A stretch of 64,000 nucleotides of DNA, from assembly GCA_014621425.1 (NCBI GenBank), contig JAANBB010000003.1, forward strand, positions 372,001 to 436,000, written 5' to 3'. A program made the translations under genes and the position numbers. Under the pieces are notes generated by a model. The model did no database searches. It saw nothing but the letters and a program-made list of their open reading frames with translations, and was not told the DNA's origin. Positions 1 to 11,888 of this stretch are shown piece after piece (within the stretch, counting starts at the first letter, position 1; every line of letters begins with the position of its first letter). This stretch comes from Cylindrodendrum hubeiense. Taxonomy: Eukaryota; Ascomycota; Sordariomycetes; Hypocreales; Nectriaceae.

Positions 1-1035
1 CATGACTGATTGGATATAAAAGCTAGAGTAGAAGAGGAATAGCCCAAATCCGCCATACAGGAGAAACAAAGCAACCATCAGCCTTTTCATATACGTGGGA
101 GCAAACAAGTCCCCAGGAATCAATGGGCTTTTCGCAAATCGAGTTTCGACCACATAGGCAGCAGCCAAGAAGCCAACTCCAAGTACCATGGTGACGATGA
201 TGCGTGGGTTAGACCACCCCCGAGGGGCGCTTGAGCTATCGGTGATGGAATACACAACAAGAAGAAGTCCAGGAACGACTGTCGCGGTTCCTTTCCAATC
301 CATCTCGTCATTGCCAGTGCGGTCGTCTCGATAATCACGAGGAATGGCTACTAGTGCAGCGACGGTAACCACAAACACAATGATGGAACCCAGCCAAAAG
401 TACCATCGCCATGTTAGAAAATGGGACGAAATACCACCAAAAAGAATTCCAAAATAGAATCCAACAGGTGCAACAGCTCCATACAGGGCAAAAACTAGAT
501 TCTTGCGTGGCCCTGGCCGGTAGGTTTTGCCGAGAAGTGTGAGACCTCCGACGAGGTAAGCCGCAGCACCAAGGCCTGCTAGTGCACGGCATACGATCAG
601 CGTGCGGTAGTTTGTGCTGAATCCTGCAATTAAACACCATATAAAGGACCAAGCTATTCCAGCGTTGAAGACAATGTAGCAGCCGTAGATGTCGCTTAAT
701 CGGCCGAGCGGTAGCAGGAATGAACCCGTCACGAGGGAGAAAACACTGGCTGGCCATGTTTGAGTAGCTTCGGGAATGTTGAGTTGTGTGGCTAGTTCGG
801 GGAGAATGATGTTGAAGCCAGATACGAAGTACTCCTATATCAACATTGTTACTCATAGAGCTCGGAAATATCACCCTCTACCCAGACTTACGGTCATAAA
901 TATTGAACCAAATATTGCAAAGCAGAATCCAATTTCAGACCACAGTGAGGTGAAAACTATTGGCCGCTGACGCCCAAGCTTGTCCAGTATGTCGACATCG
1001 GAGCCAACAACGTGCGTCGAGGCGATTTGGGGCAT
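1..1035 (-). CDS. MFS drug/H+ antiporter, DHA2-like (partial, C-terminus outside window)
   Basis: Plasma-membrane multidrug or toxin efflux permease. Exon 1 is 892-1035 and exon 2 runs from 834 out of the window, with a 57-nt GT-AG intron. The start was taken at the Met opening MPQIAS; an upstream in-frame Met at 1167 is less likely because it adds a Leu-rich tail. Residues 26-40 hold the first hydrophobic segment. Exon 2 continues with RLSDIYG (motif A-like loop) and GAVAPVGFYFG (antiporter motif C-like), typical of the 14-TMS DHA2 family. About 325 residues are visible; the last transmembrane segments are missing only because the window ends. The drug-efflux assignment rests on family resemblance; the substrate cannot be read from sequence. 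Confidence 0.85.
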
Positions 1036-2243
1036 TGCATCGATGGTTTGTCCCCTCGACTGAAAAATTTGGTGAGCAAAGATTGAGTGAACACAGAGAA
1101 GGTGAATCAGTAGGAGACTAAGGAGTCGAAATGGAAGGTCAAGCGCTCGAAACAGGTCTACTACCACCTAATCTAGCTCTCCCTAAGCGGGTCGTAGCGA
1201 TCTGCGGTGCGGTAAAACACCCTAATTAGGTTAGCTTGGCCTACTCAGCCTGTCTCAATGCCTGTCTCAATGCTCCACATGCTCTGTCTTCACATTCCAC
1301 CGAGAAGCATAACAAGCAGCAAGGTGAACACCTTGAGAGTTACAAGGTGAAGATGCACATAAAGCAGATGAATGAAGCTATGAATCCAGTTGGGACTATC
1401 AAGGACCCATGTCTTATGCACTGCCACACTCTCTTTGTTGTACCGGGTACGCCTAGGATCACACTCAACACCCAGACTCTACACGGCGTGGCATCCGTTG
1501 CCCGAGACGTATTTCCGGATCCTAACCAGCTTGCATAACCTGATACTTGCACTCATTTGCCATCACTTCTCATAGACGGGATCCGCGGGGTCCGCCGCCA
1601 GTCTCCCTGCCAGGTAGCTATTGAAGCTGGGGCCAAGATGCTAACTCACTTCCCCTTTTGCGCACGCATGGAGATGTCGTAGTTGAGTCCACGATGACTG
1701 CTGATGATCCAAGGATGCTTAAACTCCAAGTGATCTTTCATTTGTAGTTGAGGACGTTGTACGTCGGATAAATTGCGACAGGCCGAACGGTCTCATCAAT
1801 TGACGGGTACGATCAGGATCCAATGACGTCTCATAGAAGCCAGCAACGGCCTTAGCCGCTCTGCAGGTGCATTAATTTTGAAATATTACAGGCAATCTTT
1901 GTTTAAAAAACGAAGCCTCTCGTGTCATAGGCTTGAAATCGTGGATTGATATAGTTGTCCCATCTCGAAGCTTTCCAGTCTTGCCTTGTCCTAGTGAGTG
2001 GCCTCAGGTGACGAATCTGGGCAAGCCCCGCTCCATGTCGCAAAAACGTGCGTCCGGAACCGAGTGGCAAGCGAGTCAGCAACAAAACGCCTGGGCATTC
2101 GGAATCTCGGGACGACATTCGAGAACGGACACCAAGCAGAATCTAGAGCGTGTGAAAGTTCAATAGTAGACGTTTTGTTCAGCATAATAGTCCAAGCATT
2201 GCTCCTCTACTTCTCCCCTACCTCTCCAGAAGCCACAGTCCAT
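1036..2243. other. Intergenic region between transporter and Zn2Cys6 gene
   Basis: This is the shared upstream region of two divergent genes. Small open frames here lack domain signatures or codon continuity, and I do not call them. A perfect 12-bp tandem duplication (CTGTCTCAATGC twice) lies at 1250-1273. Confidence 0.6.
1250..1273. repeat. 12-bp tandem duplication
   Basis: CTGTCTCAATGC occurs twice back to back. It sits in the divergent promoter region; its function is unknown. Confidence 0.9.
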
Positions 2244-4310
2244 ATGTCGACTGGATCTAGTAGCATGCGCAAGCTACGAGCACATTCCAGGAACCGCAGC
2301 CCTTGCAAGGCCTGCCAGGAATCAAAGCGGAAGGTATTTCGATGACCGCCAAACCAACGTATATGGACGGATTCACTTACTCACGCACCCCCGTAGTGCG
2401 ATCAGGCAAAACCGCAGTGCTCGCGCTGCCGTAAACAGAATCTGGTCTGTGAGCCTTCTATCCAGGCCAGATGGCGCGTTCAAACAATTCGTGATACAAA
2501 CAACGCAGAATCCACACATCAGAGCATATCATCTACTGATTATCTGCAAACAACGCCACAGTCTATGAGTGGTATCATTGAGAGCGACTTGGTGCAGGAT
2601 GATCAACAGCCAGCCAATGTTGACGACGTTTGCGTGAGCACAGTGAGCCCGGATACGACAAGTCTTGGGCATGCTCACATGGAAGATACCCTCACCTCAC
2701 TCAGCCCTTACGAATCTCAACCGTATTCAAGCGACTTCGATTCAAATACAGGGCAACCAATCGACGCCTTTTCATGGACCAGTTTAGGCTCAGAGGGCTT
2801 TTCGCCCCTGCTGCTCTCTGCCCCTTCTTTTTACCAGTCCTATTACGGCGCATTTTCTGACGACTTTTTCAATACTATATCTGGTCTGGACCTCAGCAAT
2901 CTTTCCTTGCCAAATACAAACGAGCCTCATTTGCCAAATGCACCTACACCAGATATCGCGGATACCTCGCAAGCACCCCCCAGTGGCCTTGATGGCCAAA
3001 TATCCGACGTCTTGAGCAGAACTATCGAGGATCTTCTCGCTTCCGGGGACTTCACCGAACCCAGTCTCTCAGATCATAGGACATATTTTATTTCATTGTG
3101 GCGGTCATTTGTCGAGCAGATTGCACCGTTTCTAACGCCTTTCGGAAGTCGCACAGACAACCCATTTCTCAAGTACCTGGTGCCAAAAGCCGAGACAAGC
3201 TCAGCTCTTTTGACTGCTGTTCTCCGTTTGGCTCAGATTATAGCCCGAAGAGGCCGCAAAGACCCACTTGGTGTAGAAGGCCATTTCCTGGAGGAGAGAG
3301 CAGCCGATGTTCAGCAAAGATTGGAAAACAACAATATCCTAACACCAAACATATTAGGAACAGCATCTGGAGATCGGACTTCACAAACCCTTCTTACACT
3401 CACAACGGTGCTTGTCTTTTGCATGGGCTTCGTTGCTACCCAGGATGCTGTCAAACTCGTCTACCACTTGGAGCACGCCGTTATAATCTGCCAGGACTTG
3501 TTCAAAACTCTTGCGGAGGAGGAGAGCTTCTTGTATCTTGCGAAGCTCCTTGGCTTCATACAGAACACGTTGCTATTCAGCACTCATTCCAATAGCATCA
3601 CCACGCCAGACTACCTTAGTGTAGCCATGGAATTCCGCGTCCAGGCACGCATCGGTACCTCCCACGACATGAGCGGGAAAAGTGCAGACTGCATTCACTT
3701 TCAAGACTTGGACATGTTCTCTGGAATGTCGACGTCGATGGCAAGCATTATTTACACACTAGGCAACCTTGTAAAGAGGAAAAAGGCAGGTATCCATGGT
3801 TCCTATATGTCACATGCAGAGTTTGTCAGGTCGTTTGAATCGGATGTGGATGGGCTGGAGGCCCGCCTTCGACGACACGTAACTCTGATCACCCAACACC
3901 GAAAACAATACCCAACAAACGTAACTTCCTCATCAGATGTTTCATTGATCCAGTGTTTGGATTTGTTCAATGAAGCCGTGCTTTGGAGTGCCTGGACCAT
4001 ATTCATGACTGATCTCAAAGATCGGCCAGCCAACGATCCTGACATCTGCGAGTCCGTGGAGCACATTCTCGACGCCTGTGCAGAGGTTCCCGAACAAAGC
4101 GTGACCGCATCACTGGTCCTCTTTCCTCTCACCATTGGCGGTATGAGAGCGACCAAAAAAGTGTATCGGGAGTTCGTTTTGAACAGATTGAAGATTCTTG
4201 ATAATATTGGATTAACAGACACAAAAGGCCTCTGCGAAGAACTCAAGAATTGGTGGAAGACAGAGAGGCTAGCCAACGGACCGACAGCATTATCTAAGTT
4301 TGTGTTTTAA
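2244..4310 (+). CDS. Zn2Cys6 transcription factor
   Basis: Nuclear DNA-binding regulator, 667 aa. Exons are 2244-2333 and 2397-4310 with a 63-nt intron that splits the zinc cluster exactly, a common position in this family. Cys21, 24, 31, 38, 41 and 48 give CX2CX6CX6CX2CX6C. A long Ser/Thr/Pro-rich acidic linker follows (about residues 60-190), then a helical C-terminal half (about 200-640) of the kind found in aflatoxin-type or generic C6 regulators. The in-frame Met at 1998 would add 82 residues without domain content, so the Met nearest the zinc cluster was chosen. No target is evident; the neighbours are an efflux pump (divergent) and a P450 (convergent). Confidence 0.88.
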
Positions 4311-5581
4311 AACGCTTCAATTGTAAAATAGGACATAATAATGACCACTAAATGACTGCAGGAGACTGGGGTTGATTTGCTTTCTAAGCCAAGACAAATA
4401 TGAAATCAGTGTGACCCAACCCAGAGAAAGAGAGACATATTTAACACCAAGAGAGTGCAAGGCGCTCCGGCCTCCCGGAGGGTATGTGGCGTGTAGAAGA
4501 TTATTTCTAACCATCCACAAGTTCAGATGGCGTGCCATGGAAGGCATATATGTAAGGGCAGGTATTCGCTAGAGGGTTTTAGTAGACATTGGACCACAGT
4601 CTTTGTGACTTGACAGCTAATTTACCCTGATTCATGCCGCTGTCTGCAGTCATTACCGTTAAACTGTTCTAGGCTTCGCCTGCCTTCTGAAGTTATCTGC
4701 TCCCATCTACCTCGATGAATAAATATTTGATACCCAGTGTGTGTAAGACGAGCACAAGAGACGTTCAGCGACCCAACAACACACCCACCAACAGCAGGCG
4801 ATGTGACTGTGGTGATGCCGGTACAATGGCGATGGATCCGCAATATCGCTTAAGGTATAAGTAAAAGACTCTCAAATTGAACAAAATAGATTAGCCTGAC
4901 TGATGCTATCAATCAGCATTATCTGATCAAAAGGCTCACAATAAAATGCCGCAAGCATGGGCCAAAATAACGTAAATTGGGCTTGCTAGAAAATCAGGCT
5001 ACTAAATACTCGAGACGACTGATGAAGGTGAAGATCGAGAATGAATCCGACCGTGATCTCTCGATACTACCCTGCAGCTCTCCATGACTGACTAATTGAC
5101 CTTATCCAATGACCTGAACACCGGTCGGAACAGCCTATAAGATATAGTACAACAGGTTTCGTGTTAGTATGATGCCAAATCACATTCATGTGCAACATAT
5201 CGCGTCATAGAATGAGGATATCAAAAGAGTGTAGATGTTATTGAGTTTTAATACACTGAAGGCTGTAAGGACAGTAGTTACAGAGGAAAATAGCGATAGC
5301 TGATGCCTTCACCTAAGGTATCAAAATCTGCTTGCAGATCATAAAAATATAGATGGAACCACAGCAAAAAGAATTTGAGCTGGGAAAATGCAAACAATTT
5401 GTATGCTGACGTCAACTCCGTCTTCCAACAACGATAGCTCTGTCTTCCAACGGCGATTGCTGTAGATATGACGGAACATTTTGATTGTGATGCTTCAAGT
5501 TGAATCCGGGTCAATTCAACACATCTCATGTCCTCATTAATGTACTAGGCATGAACGATAATCTGCATGCAAATATGGTAG
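4311..5581. other. Intergenic region between convergent genes
   Basis: It lies between the 3' ends of the regulator and the P450. AT-rich, with no credible gene. Around 5250-5475 there are short stretches resembling others near 12780-12900 and 61340-61500 (for example GGCTGTAAGGAC at 5260 and 12786), possibly eroded copies of a small dispersed element. A 22-bp imperfect tandem repeat (CTCCGTCTTCCAAC / CTCTGTCTTCCAAC) lies near 5415-5459. Confidence 0.5.
5415..5459. repeat. Imperfect 22-bp tandem repeat
   Basis: Two adjacent units share CTCYGTCTTCCAAC followed by a CGAT(A/T)G-type end. They lie in the convergent intergenic region downstream of the P450. Confidence 0.6.
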
Positions 5582-7328
5582 CTAAGGAGCAGATGCAATG
5601 CGCTTGAAGATCAAGTCGCACTTTGCACCTTGCGGTCGGATCACGGCACCATAGATGGGTACCATGCCCCGAACAACTGCGTCCGTTGGCGTCTCGATAG
5701 TGTATTCTCTCAGTATAGATGCTGTCAATACCTTGAGCTCCATTGTCGCGAGGCTATATTTTAGAAAGTCAGCAACCTGATGAGCTTATATGAGAGATCT
5801 CATCCCAAACTGTGATTGACATTCTGGCCACCACTAGTAAAGCAAGAGGAGATCAAGAGACACTAACCTCATTCCAAGACAAAGCCTTGCCCCAGTACCG
5901 AAAGGTATCCAAGCCTGCTTCATCTTCTGCATCTGCGATTCATTCGCTGTTTCCCATCGCTTAGGTCGAAACTTGTCAGGTCGTTCACCAAAGATCTCCT
6001 CGTTACGGTGCAAAGAATGCGCCTGTATTCCCACCATCGTGCCAGGGGGAAGTTCGTATTTCGTCCCGTGAGACTCCAGGATTGTTTTCTCATTCGCTGG
6101 AGTAACTCTTTGTTGTAAACTGCCTGGCCCTGGTGCATGTAGGCGAAGAAGCTCAAGGACGCAAATGTTGAGGTAAGGCAAATTGCATACTTCTTTGAAG
6201 TCCAAGGGCGACGAGAGCTCCAGGACCTCCTTACGGAGTTTCTCCTGATATTCGCGATTTTCAGGTAGAGCAAGATTGAAGAACATGTAAGCCATGGAAG
6301 CTGCAGTGGTATCCGCGCCTAAATATTAACCAGATAAGATTAATTATTGAGAGTAAGAGCGTGGTATGGTTAGGATACTGACCGGCAAGAACATGATCTA
6401 AACATTCACTCTTGATGTGACCCTCGGTCAGGGTCTTCCCAAAACCGGACTGGGCCTGCATGCATCCAATAGCAGTTCTTTCAGGGTCTGGTTTGGTGTC
6501 GGCGGCGTTGACGCGGTTGATTTGATTCTGGTTGATTTCCATCATTGAGACTTGGCCTTCAAACGCTTTCTTGACGAAATTTGGGTAGAAGATGTTAAGT
6601 GGCCACACAGTCATGACGCTGGTGAACAACCAAGCAAAGCGAATGGTAGGACAGGAAGCTATGGCCACGTGTCTGATGCCGTCAACCAGCACCAGGTTGT
6701 TGCCTCCGAGGAGATCTAAACTCTCACCATATACCATGTGGGAAACAACATCCGTAGCGAAGAGCCCGGCGAGATAGAAAATGTCGACCGGCTTAGTCGG
6801 GTTCTTATCGAAGATGCTCTTGACAACATCAACACGATTCCGGATCCAGGCAATTAGCGGCTCGTTGTTGAGCTGCGAGTTCATTGTGTAGACTTTAGCG
6901 ACTTGTTGTCTCCGGTTCCGATGATCCTCACGAGTAACTGAGGAGAATGAATTTGGAAAGCCATGGTTCTCCGCCAGCACTGCCGTGCCTGGCTTTGGGA
7001 ATGTAGACCGGACGCCATATATAAGTGACAGTTGTTTCGGGTCATCAATGACGAGCTCGTTCGGTCCCACCCGTACTACGGAACCATATCTGTCATGCAG
7101 CGATTTGACCTTGACGATTGCTGTTTCTTTGTAGTAGGGTATGTTGATATATAGTGAACTGAGGGCGGCAAGCTTAGGGCCGGGAACGTTTCTGAGGGGG
7201 GAAATGAACAAGGGGTAAATGAGGGCGTTGTAAAAGATGACAAGGAATATAATCGCAAGGATTGGGTAGGTGGCCGGAAGGCCTTCAGCCCACGCGTTGA
7301 TTAGCTTAGTAGACATGGTGACTGTCAT
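5582..7328 (-). CDS. Cytochrome P450 monooxygenase
   Basis: ER-anchored heme monooxygenase, 522 aa, which hydroxylates or epoxidises a lipophilic substrate using NADPH-P450 reductase. Exons are 6383-7328, 5868-6318 and 5582-5753, with introns of 64 and 114 nt. A transmembrane anchor spans about residues 18-40, followed by the proline hinge NVPGPKLAAL. The I-helix AGADTT is at about 315-320 and is rebuilt only by the first splice. The K-helix ExxR is Glu371-Arg374, and the heme loop FGTGARLCLG is at 455-464 with Cys462 as thiolate ligand. The length is usual for fungal class II P450s, and nothing is missing. A second Met four codons in (7316) is an alternative start. The gene is divergent from a MATE exporter, which suggests modification plus export of one compound. 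Confidence 0.93.
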
Positions 7329-7749
7329 AAAGTGTTGTGATTTCTGCGGTGATTAGTGGGAACTCATGCTCGGCGGACACGCGATATTAATCGTAATTTC
7401 GATTAGTAGCCAACCAACAATGTCAGAATAATTCGATATCACCGGAATCTGCGGAACCCACGGATTCCTCGGACCCCGTGCAATCAGTTCGTGAGGTTAC
7501 GTCGCATGGCGTCGCATGGCGTCGCATGGCGTCGCATGGCATCGCATTATCGTCGTTGCGGTTCAGAGATATGGCTGCGGTAATGTCGCCCGATTGAGCC
7601 TAGTTGCGCAATTGAACTACCGCATTGGCGGCTCTAGCCTGCACCGCCTGTTATCATGTTATCAGTCCGCAAAACCTCTTGCTGTTGGTTATTTTGCATC
7701 TTCATTTTACAGAACATTGATTTGTTCGTTACAGAATATTCCAAGCAAG
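7329..7749. promoter_or_regulatory. Divergent P450/MATE promoter region
   Basis: The 421 bp separate the two start codons. The region contains a 10-bp minisatellite at 7501-7540 and a G/C-rich stretch near 7437-7480 with repeated CGGA(A/C) and CGGATTCC-like blocks, candidate zinc-cluster protein sites. No individual site can be assigned. Confidence 0.5.
7501..7548. repeat. 10-bp minisatellite, four perfect units plus a partial one
   Basis: GTCGCATGGC is repeated four times without error (7501-7540) and followed by a degenerate ATCGCATT. It lies about 200 bp before the MATE start codon in the promoter shared with the P450. Such arrays are prone to length change and could alter promoter spacing. 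Confidence 0.95.
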
Positions 7750-9764
7750 ATGAGACACCCATCGAAGACCACGCCCGGGAGCGCGGACGTGGCCGGAGTG
7801 TTTCGGCATAGTGCCGAGGTGGACGAGACCACCGCGTTGCTTGGGCCCGGAAAACCAGCATCTCGTCCAGACGCATCCTTGCGTAATGAAGTACTCGTCT
7901 TACTTCGAACTGCAGCCCCAGTAAGTTACTCAGTATGGCTGGAGCGCAGCTGAGTGATGAGTGTTAACATGGTAGTCAGATTTCCATGGGTTACCTCTTA
8001 CAGAATAGCGTGCAACTCGCGGGTATCGTCATTATTGGGCAACTTGTAAGTACCTTTCTAACTCAGCTAAGGCTTTAAACACAACTAATAGAATGGAAGG
8101 GGGCCCTGGAACTCTCAATTGTTGCATCTGGCTTCATGATTGCGACTTGCACAGGATGGCTCTTGGCAGTCGGTGGCACAACCGCGCTTGGTGAGAATAG
8201 TCTCTTTATTATATCCACTCACCTTTCATCCACCCGTTGCAGTAAAATTAACTGGCAACCCAGATGTCCTAGGATCTAAGGCATTTACGGGAAATACCGA
8301 AAACCCAGGTCTCATGGGTCTCCTACTACAGCAATGTCTCTTGATCATGACGGTTCTCTACATCCCGATTGCCATCTTATGGTGTTTCATTGGACCCGTT
8401 TTAGTTGCCTGTGGCCAGTCATATGAGCTTGCATACGGAATTCAGACATTCCTGCGGTGCCTTGCACCATCTGGGTTAGGTTACATCTACTTTGAGAGCC
8501 TGAAGAAGTTTTTGCAGTGCCAGAGTAAGTTGTCGATTATTTACCTGCGGTGTCTATACTCACAGTGACGTGTTCAGATATTCAGGTTCCAGGGACCGTT
8601 ATTCTTTTGATTGCCGCTACTATCAATGTACCCGTCTGCTGGTTTGTCGTACACGCTCGGCATTGTGGTTTAGTGGGCGGAACAATTGCAGTTGGCAGCA
8701 TGTATTGGATCGCCTTCTTGATGATAGCCGCCTACATCTGGTTTGTTGAAGGCTCCAAAGCTTTGGTTCGACCTTCGCGTGAGGTTTTTAATGAACTAGC
8801 TCCATTCTTGCGACTGGTTGCCTTCGGACTGATGATGGTTGGTGCTGAATGGTCGGTTTTCCCTTTTTGCCCTCAAGTCACAGTAATGATGTTAAACTAC
8901 TCACAGGTGGGCCTTTGAGCTCATAGCAATTGCTGCAGGCACCCTGGGCGAGGTACCAATTGCGACACAGTCGATTTTGATGACCACGGACTCTATCCTG
9001 GCTCTAATTCCATTTGGGTGAGGTTCCTTCCATCTCTACGACGAATTCAATCGCGGCTCTAATATTCAATTTACAGACTGGGGGTCGCCTCTACCAACCG
9101 AGTTGGTAACCTCATTGGACTGGGGGACATGAACAAAGCACGCCTCACTGTTCGTGCGGCATCGTGTATTGCGTTTGGTAATGGGTGTGTGACCATGGCG
9201 AGTATCATGGCATTCCGAGGGCCCATCTCCAGGATTTTCTCCGTGAGTCTTTCGCCCGAAACTAGTGCTAAAATTATTTCTAATGTTACTTAAGAACGAT
9301 GCGGATGTGGTATCACTGGCAATTGCGGTCTTCCCATGGGGTGCTGCATTTCAAATTGTGGACAGCCTTCAAGCTGCAAACTCAGGATGTTTGAGAGCCA
9401 TGGGAAGGGCTGACATTGGAGCTACTGCTAACTTCATTGCATATTATGGTGAGAGTTTTGAACGAATGACCTTTGCCGCTGAACTGACGTTTCAATTAGT
9501 TGTTGCACTTCCTCTTGGTCTGGGAACTGGCTTTTACCTCGGTTGGGGCTTACACGGCCTATGGTTCGGCGTAAGTACCGTCTTCCGTGTCCTTCTTCTG
9601 ACTACTCCGGCATGAAGAAGATTTGGCTAATACTGTTACAGCTTGCGACTGCGCTGGCCATTGTAGGCATTGGCGAGTGCTTGTTGGTCAATCTGGTTCG
9701 ATGGGAGAGGTTCACAGACTTGGGTGAAGACAAGGCTGTATTTGATGAAGAAGATTCACGGTAA
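7750..9764 (+). CDS. MATE-family multidrug/toxin efflux transporter
   Basis: Cation- or proton-coupled exporter of 12 membrane helices, about 502 aa, in plasma or vacuolar membrane. Ten exons fit: 7750-7920, 7980-8045, 8100-8190, 8243-8524, 8578-8851, 8907-9017, 9077-9242, 9295-9448, 9500-9570 and 9642-9764. Family landmarks are [18 protein letters not shown] in helix 1, the [25 protein letters not shown] region (helix 5), NIQVPGT, and [15 protein letters not shown] (helix 8 loop). Exon 4 may instead begin at 8273 (in frame, 10 residues shorter); with either choice the usual DTLCSQA stretch is not recognisable. A tandem 10-mer lies upstream, and the gene is divergent from the P450. Substrate unknown. 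Confidence 0.85.
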
Positions 9765-10548
9765 TGAATCAGAAAAAAAAATAGAATCCGCTGATAATGT
9801 ACAGAATACAGACTGCAAGAGCAGCGAAATTGTTAGTAAGGCGTGCAGGTTTTTCCCATGGGCTTTTTCCTGTATGAATAGACTAGAGATGGAATATAGC
9901 GTCAGATATCTAAATAGATTAATGTAAACCCCATCAATCAATCAATCAGCAGTGAAGTGTAATATTTCTGTGGCAACAATATTTGAACGGATAGTCAACC
10001 AAAGGAACCCAAATGCCTCGCTAGGTAAAAATTAGAAGTCTCCAAATTCGCCGACTCTCATCTGTCATAGTTTCATATAAAGGAAGCATAGAGCTCCTCC
10101 CCTACGCTGGGGGATTATCCTGTTAAAGTAACCTGCGAGAACTTCCTCCAAGAGCAAACGACAGCCTGATGTTATCAGCCGTAAGCCAAAGACTTACTGT
10201 CTCTGACACACTATCAGTCAACTCGTACAGGTATAAATCAAGAAGCTTTGAAATTAAGGTCTGGATTAACATGTTACGCAATTTGCTACGCTGAGCATTT
10301 CTAATATATGAGGGTTGAAGATTGTCTGTATTAAGTCCAAGAGGATCCAGTCGGCTACCAGGCATCCAGTATTACGGAATATTTGCATAATTTATACATC
10401 AAAACTCTAGCAATCAAGAATAGGTGTTCTATTTCGTGTTCAGGTATACAAGCGCTAAGGGGTGGATTTATGAGTGTTTATGTCTGCTAATGACCCCTGA
10501 CGCCTTCTAAATGCGGTATATAGTGTACATGGGATCTCCATTCTGCCT
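9765..10548. other. Intergenic region between convergent genes
   Basis: The 3' flanks of the MATE gene and the ureohydrolase. AT-rich; no gene seen. A single AGCGCTAAGG occurs at 10451, the same 8-mer core that is repeated three times upstream of the aldehyde dehydrogenase. Confidence 0.5.
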
Positions 10549-11888
10549 TTACTTGACAAAAACAGGGACCTTAATCATCCACTGAAGAATTTCATAAATG
10601 ATCTCGGAGACGACAATTGCGGTAGTTTCTGCACTGTTGTCGTAAACAGGAGTGAACTCAACAACATCAGAGCCTACAATCTTGACCCCAGCTCGAGCAA
10701 GTCCATCAATGATTCGTAGCAATTCTCGTGAAGTCCATCCACCAGGCTCAATAGTTCCAGTAGCAGGGGTAAAAGCTAAACAAAAGTTTCGTTAATATCA
10801 TTGCCGCCAGGATAGTAGCTGGCGCCTCGGCGCGAAAGGATGTACACATACCAGGGTCTAAGACATCGATGTCAATGCTCAAGTATACGTATTCGTCCCC
10901 AACAGTCTCCACGATGCGTTGGACTATGTTATCGACACCGAGAGTGTCTATCTCGCGGGCGCGAATGTAGGAAAACCCGCACCGCGCATCATTCTCGAGG
11001 TCGTAGTCTTTATCAAAAAGCATTGAGCGGGAGCCCAGGTGCATGTTTGCGTTCTTGGATAGGACGCCTTCTTCATGTAGAATGTGAAACATGGAACCGT
11101 GAGTTACTTCAGAGTATTTAGTCAACCCGCCGCCGAGTTGTCTAGGGTCCCAGGAGTCGAGATGTGAGTCAAAATGCAGAACAGCGACACGACCCCACGT
11201 CTTGTTCAATGCACGAATCGCGGGAAGGCTGATCGTGTGATCACCTCCAATGCTAATGAGTCGAGGAACGTTGCCTTTGTCAGTGTTTCGGACTTTCCGG
11301 GCAGCGATAGCCTCCCAGCCTTTCTGAAGTTCATGGATTGCCTGGAGTTTGTCAAACGGTGTGTTGCTGATGTCACCGCAGTCTACCACGGATGCCCAAT
11401 CTCGAAATGGGTTAACACCATGGTCCATGCTGTTTGGTCATCTCTTGTTAGTCTCGACATCCCAAGTTAATGTCCTAGGAAATATCATACCTGTAGCCCA
11501 TTGATGGCGATAATCTCCTTGAACCCATTCTTGCTCCAGCGGGACCGAATCGAGCACCGGGGCGATAGGTCACACCTAGATCGAAAGGAGCCCCAACAAT
11601 ACCGATGTCGAAAGTCCCATCGCTAGAGGCAGAGAAACAGTCGGAGCTGTTGAGATGCGCAAAGTACGCGATGCCTTGGAAAGGAATGTCGTCTTGGAAA
11701 TCATCATAAACATGTTGTTTAGGCTCATCAATGCTTGCAAAAACGTTTGCGTGGTGGGAGAAAATTGACGTTTCAATAAAGCTGGGCTGTTGCATGGGTT
11801 TTTGGATCCAATGGCCAGAGACCAGGGTCGGTATCAGACCTGCAGCAAGGCCGACAGTAAGACGGACTGTAACACAAAAAGGCGCCAT
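10549..11888 (-). CDS. Secreted agmatinase-type ureohydrolase
   Basis: Binuclear manganese hydrolase of the arginase/agmatinase/guanidinobutyrase family, releasing urea from a guanidino compound; 400 aa. Exons are 11491-11888, 10852-11429 and 10549-10775. All metal-ligand motifs are present: GGDH at 194-197, HFDSHLD at 218-224 (usually DAHxD) and SIDID at 317-321, followed by DPAFTPATGTIEPGG across the last splice. The first 25 residues (hydrophobic, ending LVSG) look like a signal peptide, and several N-x-S/T sites follow, so the enzyme is probably secreted. Agmatine, 4-guanidinobutyrate and arginine cannot be told apart from sequence. The GABA-type permease gene just upstream on the same strand suggests co-use of the product. 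Confidence 0.9.

Noticed and set aside
7437..7480. CGGAATC/CGGAACC/CGGATTCC stretch as another cluster site
   Set aside because: Repeated CGGA half-sites in the same orientation, without the CCG arm at the right distance.
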